Shown piece by piece: positions 61,922 through 64,000 of a DNA stretch of 64,000 bases. Made by a program: the position numbers and the translations under genes. Numbering within the stretch: position 1 is the first letter of the stretch; every line of letters starts with the position of its first letter. The notes below the pieces were generated by a model. That model was not told the DNA's origin. It saw nothing but the letters and a program-made list of their open reading frames with translations, and searched no databases. The stretch covers positions 1-64,000 of the forward strand of contig JAGWNF010000017.1 in assembly GCA_028871455.1 (NCBI GenBank), in the 5' to 3' direction. The DNA is from Alphaproteobacteria bacterium (GTDB lineage Bacteria > Pseudomonadota > Alphaproteobacteria > ATCC43930 > CGMCC-115725).

Positions 61922-62956
61922 TCATTCGGCGGCCGCTACGACGCTACCCGGCAGCCTCAAGAGCTGCTGTGCGTTCTTGTAATAGATGCGAGCGCGGTTT
62001 GCCGGCGAGAGATCGAGGCCATCCAGAACTTTGATTGTCTCGCGGATGTACATCGGTCCTCGTTCGGGATCGAAGGGCGCATCCGAGGCGAACAGTACCT
62101 TGTCGATCCCGAAGAAATCGAGGCCGCAACGCGTTGCCGAGACCGAACCGAACACCGCCGTGTCGGCGTAGAACATACGGAAGTAGTCGAGCGGCCGCTT
62201 TTTTAGCGCCTTCAGCAGGAGCGTGTAATCTTCGTCGGAGGTGCGGCTACCGAGCAGGTCCCAGCCCGGCCCGACCCGTCCTTCGAAATAGGGGATCATG
62301 CCGCCCAGATGATGCGTGATGATCTTGATGCCCGGCAGGCGGTCGAACAGCTTGGCGAACACCAACCGCGCCATGGCGACGCTCGTCTCGTAAGGCCAGC
62401 CGAGCGTCCACCAGATCTCGTACTTCGATCGCTTCTCGCTCAAATAGTCGGTGACCTCGGCACCCCGCGCGGGATGGAGCCAGATCGGCAGATCGTAAGC
62501 CGCCATGGCGTCGAAGATCGGCTGGAACTCCGGCAAGTCGAGCGGCTTGCCTGCGACGTTGGTGAAGAGTTGCACGCCACGCGCGCCGAGCCCCTTGATC
62601 GCTCGGTGCAATTCGGCAACCGCCGCGTCCGGGTTGTTCATCGGCAGCGACGCCGTGAAGGCGGGAAAGCGCTGCGGGTATTTCGTAACGAGTTCGGCCA
62701 TGCCGTCGTTGGCGAGCTTGGCGAGTTCGGGGGTGACGTCGGGTCCCGCCATCACCTCGAGCGGCGGCGACGCGATGGAGAGCACCTGACAATATTCGTC
62801 GAACCGGTCCATCACGCGGAAGCGCTCGTCGAGATCCACCATCATCGGAATCTGGCGCACGCGCTTTCCCATGTCCTTGAGATGGCCGGCGACGGTCAGC
62901 ATCCTGTCGTAGAACTTCACCGGAAAGATGTGGTTGAAGATGTCGATCTTCAGCAT
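61922..62956 (-). CDS. Amidohydrolase-2 family protein
   Basis: A 344-residue ACMSD-like enzyme. The N-terminal metal motif is changed from HxH to NH in IDIFNHIFPVKF. LPIWLHPARGAEV and IITHHLGGMIP give His residues and LFASDAPFDPERGP the Asp. It keeps most of the fold of decarboxylases acting on ring acids. ATG at 62956 is chosen over the GTG at 62971. It ends convergent to the flavoprotein gene and starts into a 550-base divergent region with an FNR-type box. Confidence 0.85.
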   Translation of the reverse strand: MLKIDIFNHIFPVKFYDRMLTVAGHLKDMGKRVRQIPMMVDLDERFRVMDRFDEYCQVLSIASPPLEVMAGPDVTPELAKLANDGMAELVTKYPQRFPAFTASLPMNNPDAAVAELHRAIKGLGARGVQLFTNVAGKPLDLPEFQPIFDAMAAYDLPIWLHPARGAEVTDYLSEKRSKYEIWWTLGWPYETSVAMARLVFAKLFDRLPGIKIITHHLGGMIPYFEGRVGPGWDLLGSRTSDEDYTLLLKALKKRPLDYFRMFYADTAVFGSVSATRCGLDFFGIDKVLFASDAPFDPERGPMYIRETIKVLDGLDLSPANRARIYYKNAQQLLRLPGSVVAAAE

Positions 62957-63506
62957 GGCTGAGTTCCCCACTTAAATTTTCTGCCTGGTGGATACACACG
63001 GTCGGACGGGTCGTCGCATCATTTTTCGAACCGACCGGATGCTGGAGTATTTGTTGCGACGAGTTCGCATTGGCCCGTTGATCGTTGGCGGAACACCTTC
63101 TTCAAGGCCGTCACCTTATCAGCATTCGCATTTCGTTGGCCCGGCTCCATAGCTTACGGAATCGTCGCATTGTTATCATTCGGATATAGCGAGAGGGACA
63201 TTGATGTAGATCAATGCCGATGCGTTACGCGTCGACACAACCCAATCATTCCCGTTTTTTTAGTGATCCGTCCGTCCATTATCGCCGGCGAGGTGAATGC
63301 GCATCTCGTGGAAAGGCTGATTCTCGCGATGCCGGCCGAGCCTGAAGTCGAGAGGTTCGGTGTTTCATCCCGCAGTTTGACGGCACCGGTTATGGCGCCA
63401 TTGATCGGCGGGAACACGCGACCGCTTCGGCATGGCAGGGCCTGCACGCGGCAAGCGCTCGGGGGAGCGCTTGACAGGGGATAGCGCAAAGCGCACATTT
63501 GGCTCT
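62957..63506. promoter_or_regulatory. Divergent intergenic region with an FNR/FixK-like box
   Basis: About 550 bases between the amidohydrolase (minus) and the FadR-type regulator (plus). TTGATGTAGATCAA at 63201-63214 fits TTGAT-N4-ATCAA. I could not place a good -10 at class II distance on either side. No recognisable gene lies here; open frames of about 100 codons on both strands show no domain. Confidence 0.5.
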
Positions 63507-64000
63507 ATGGTATTACCAAAGAAGAATTCAGGCAAGATGCCGATAGGCACCGTGGTCGGTTTCGAGTCGATCAAGGCCAAACGGACGTTCGAACTCATCG
63601 CCGATGTCCTGAAAGATCGCATCTTCGCCGGACAATACCGCCCGGGCGATCGGCTGCCGGCGGAACGGGAGATGGCTGAGATGCTGGCGGTCGGACGACC
63701 AGCGGTCCGGGAAGCTTATCGGGCGTTGGAGTTGATCGGGATCGTTGAAGTGCGCAAGGGCAAGGAGGGCGGGGCATTCATCCGTGAGCCGGATTACCGC
63801 TCGGTTACGCGGAGCCTGACCGACCTCGTCCGCTTGCGCCACGTCTCGCTGGCCGATCTTACCGAGGCCCGCCTGATGCTGGAGAAAACCGTTGCCGAGC
63901 TGGCGATGAAGCGCGTGGTGGCGGGCGATCTGGTCGCGCTCAATGGCTGGATCGATCGCGCGATCGCCAAGTTGGATGTCGGGTTATCGGCTGCCGATGA
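63507..64000 (+). CDS. FadR-type GntR-family regulator, truncated by the window end
   Basis: The first 164 codons of a GntR regulator read through to the end of the window. The winged-helix domain has LKDRIFAGQYRPGDRLPAER, EMAEMLAVGRPAVREAYRAL and IVEVRKGKEGGAFI. The FCD-type effector domain begins near LADLTEARLMLEKTVAELA. Such proteins sense acyl-CoA or organic acids. It may control the cluster to its left or genes beyond the window. Confidence 0.9.
   Translation, partial: MVLPKKNSGKMPIGTVVGFESIKAKRTFELIADVLKDRIFAGQYRPGDRLPAEREMAEMLAVGRPAVREAYRALELIGIVEVRKGKEGGAFIREPDYRSVTRSLTDLVRLRHVSLADLTEARLMLEKTVAELAMKRVVAGDLVALNGWIDRAIAKLDVGLSAAD

Noticed and set aside
1-64000. CRISPR arrays, toxin-antitoxin or phage-defence genes
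   Set aside because: No regularly spaced direct repeats, nuclease, helicase or toxin motifs were seen; the region is metabolic.

Overview
The window is GC-rich, densely coding DNA that looks like an accessory catabolic region of an alphaproteobacterium, probably of the Bradyrhizobium/Rhodopseudomonas/Xanthobacteraceae type. This is inferred from the 99-bp intergenic palindrome at 421-519, from FNR/FixK-type boxes with the rhizobial consensus, and from gene content (gamma-resorcylate decarboxylase, BadH-like and benzoate-CoA-ligase-like genes, CaiB-type CoA-transferases). There are no rRNA, tRNA, CRISPR, complete IS or phage genes. About 51 protein genes are called. Nearly all encode catabolic enzymes; four are transcription regulators or regulator-like proteins (sigma54 activator, LysR, FadR/GntR, CobW-type GTPase).

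Layout. 873-5584 (+): an amidohydrolase and a three-gene biotin-dependent carboxylase (biotin carrier, biotin carboxylase, pyruvate-carboxylase-type carboxyltransferase), with the relic C-terminus of a second carboxyltransferase in between. 5657-11108 (-): EntE-like aryl-CoA/AMP ligase, two zinc alcohol dehydrogenases and an acyl-CoA dehydrogenase, with a decayed gamma-resorcylate-decarboxylase-like relic at 7578-7682. 11648-13522 (+): an orphan anaerobic sulfatase-maturase-like radical SAM enzyme and a DoxX protein. 13643-19647 (+): EboE-like TIM barrel, beta-hydroxyacid dehydrogenase, altered M24 protein, CobW GTPase and MetE-like zinc methyltransferase. 19736-21974 (-): YqjM-type ene-reductase and a Gfo/Idh/MocA oxidoreductase.

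22240-31642 (+): UbiD decarboxylase behind an FNR-type promoter, a sigma54 activator, then a sigma54-type promoter with two palindromic upstream sites that drives ubiX, a second UbiD, two CaiB-type CoA-transferases and a flavin split-barrel protein. This gene set matches the known anaerobic phthalate pathway (succinyl-CoA:phthalate CoA-transferase plus phthaloyl-CoA decarboxylase). 31747-39529 (-): a six-gene operon of hydantoinase/acetone-carboxylase-type A and B subunits plus two consecutive E1 alpha/beta pairs without E2 or E3, divergent from a LysR gene. 40848-50435 (-): a ten-gene operon with a third UbiD, an amidohydrolase/decarboxylase, a two-subunit acyl-CoA dehydrogenase, enoyl-CoA hydratase, benzoate-type CoA ligase, two SDRs and a thioesterase. 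It is divergent from another CoA ligase across an intergenic region with a perfect FNR/FixK box.

51127-62956: CoA ligase, CocE-type hydrolase, gamma-resorcylate decarboxylase (-), a 2,4-dienoyl-CoA-reductase-like flavoprotein, two small unknown proteins, a Tm-1/UPF0261 protein, a fumarate-reductase-like flavoprotein and a last amidohydrolase (-). A FadR-type GntR regulator runs off the right end.

Together the genes suggest oxygen-sensitive uptake of aromatic carboxylic acids into CoA-dependent pathways. Acids would be activated by CoA ligases or CoA-transferases, decarboxylated by prenyl-FMN (UbiD/UbiX) or metal-dependent amidohydrolase enzymes, and then reduced and beta-oxidised. The ring-reducing benzoyl-CoA reductase is not in the window. 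Substrates are inferred throughout; only the protein families and motifs are seen directly.
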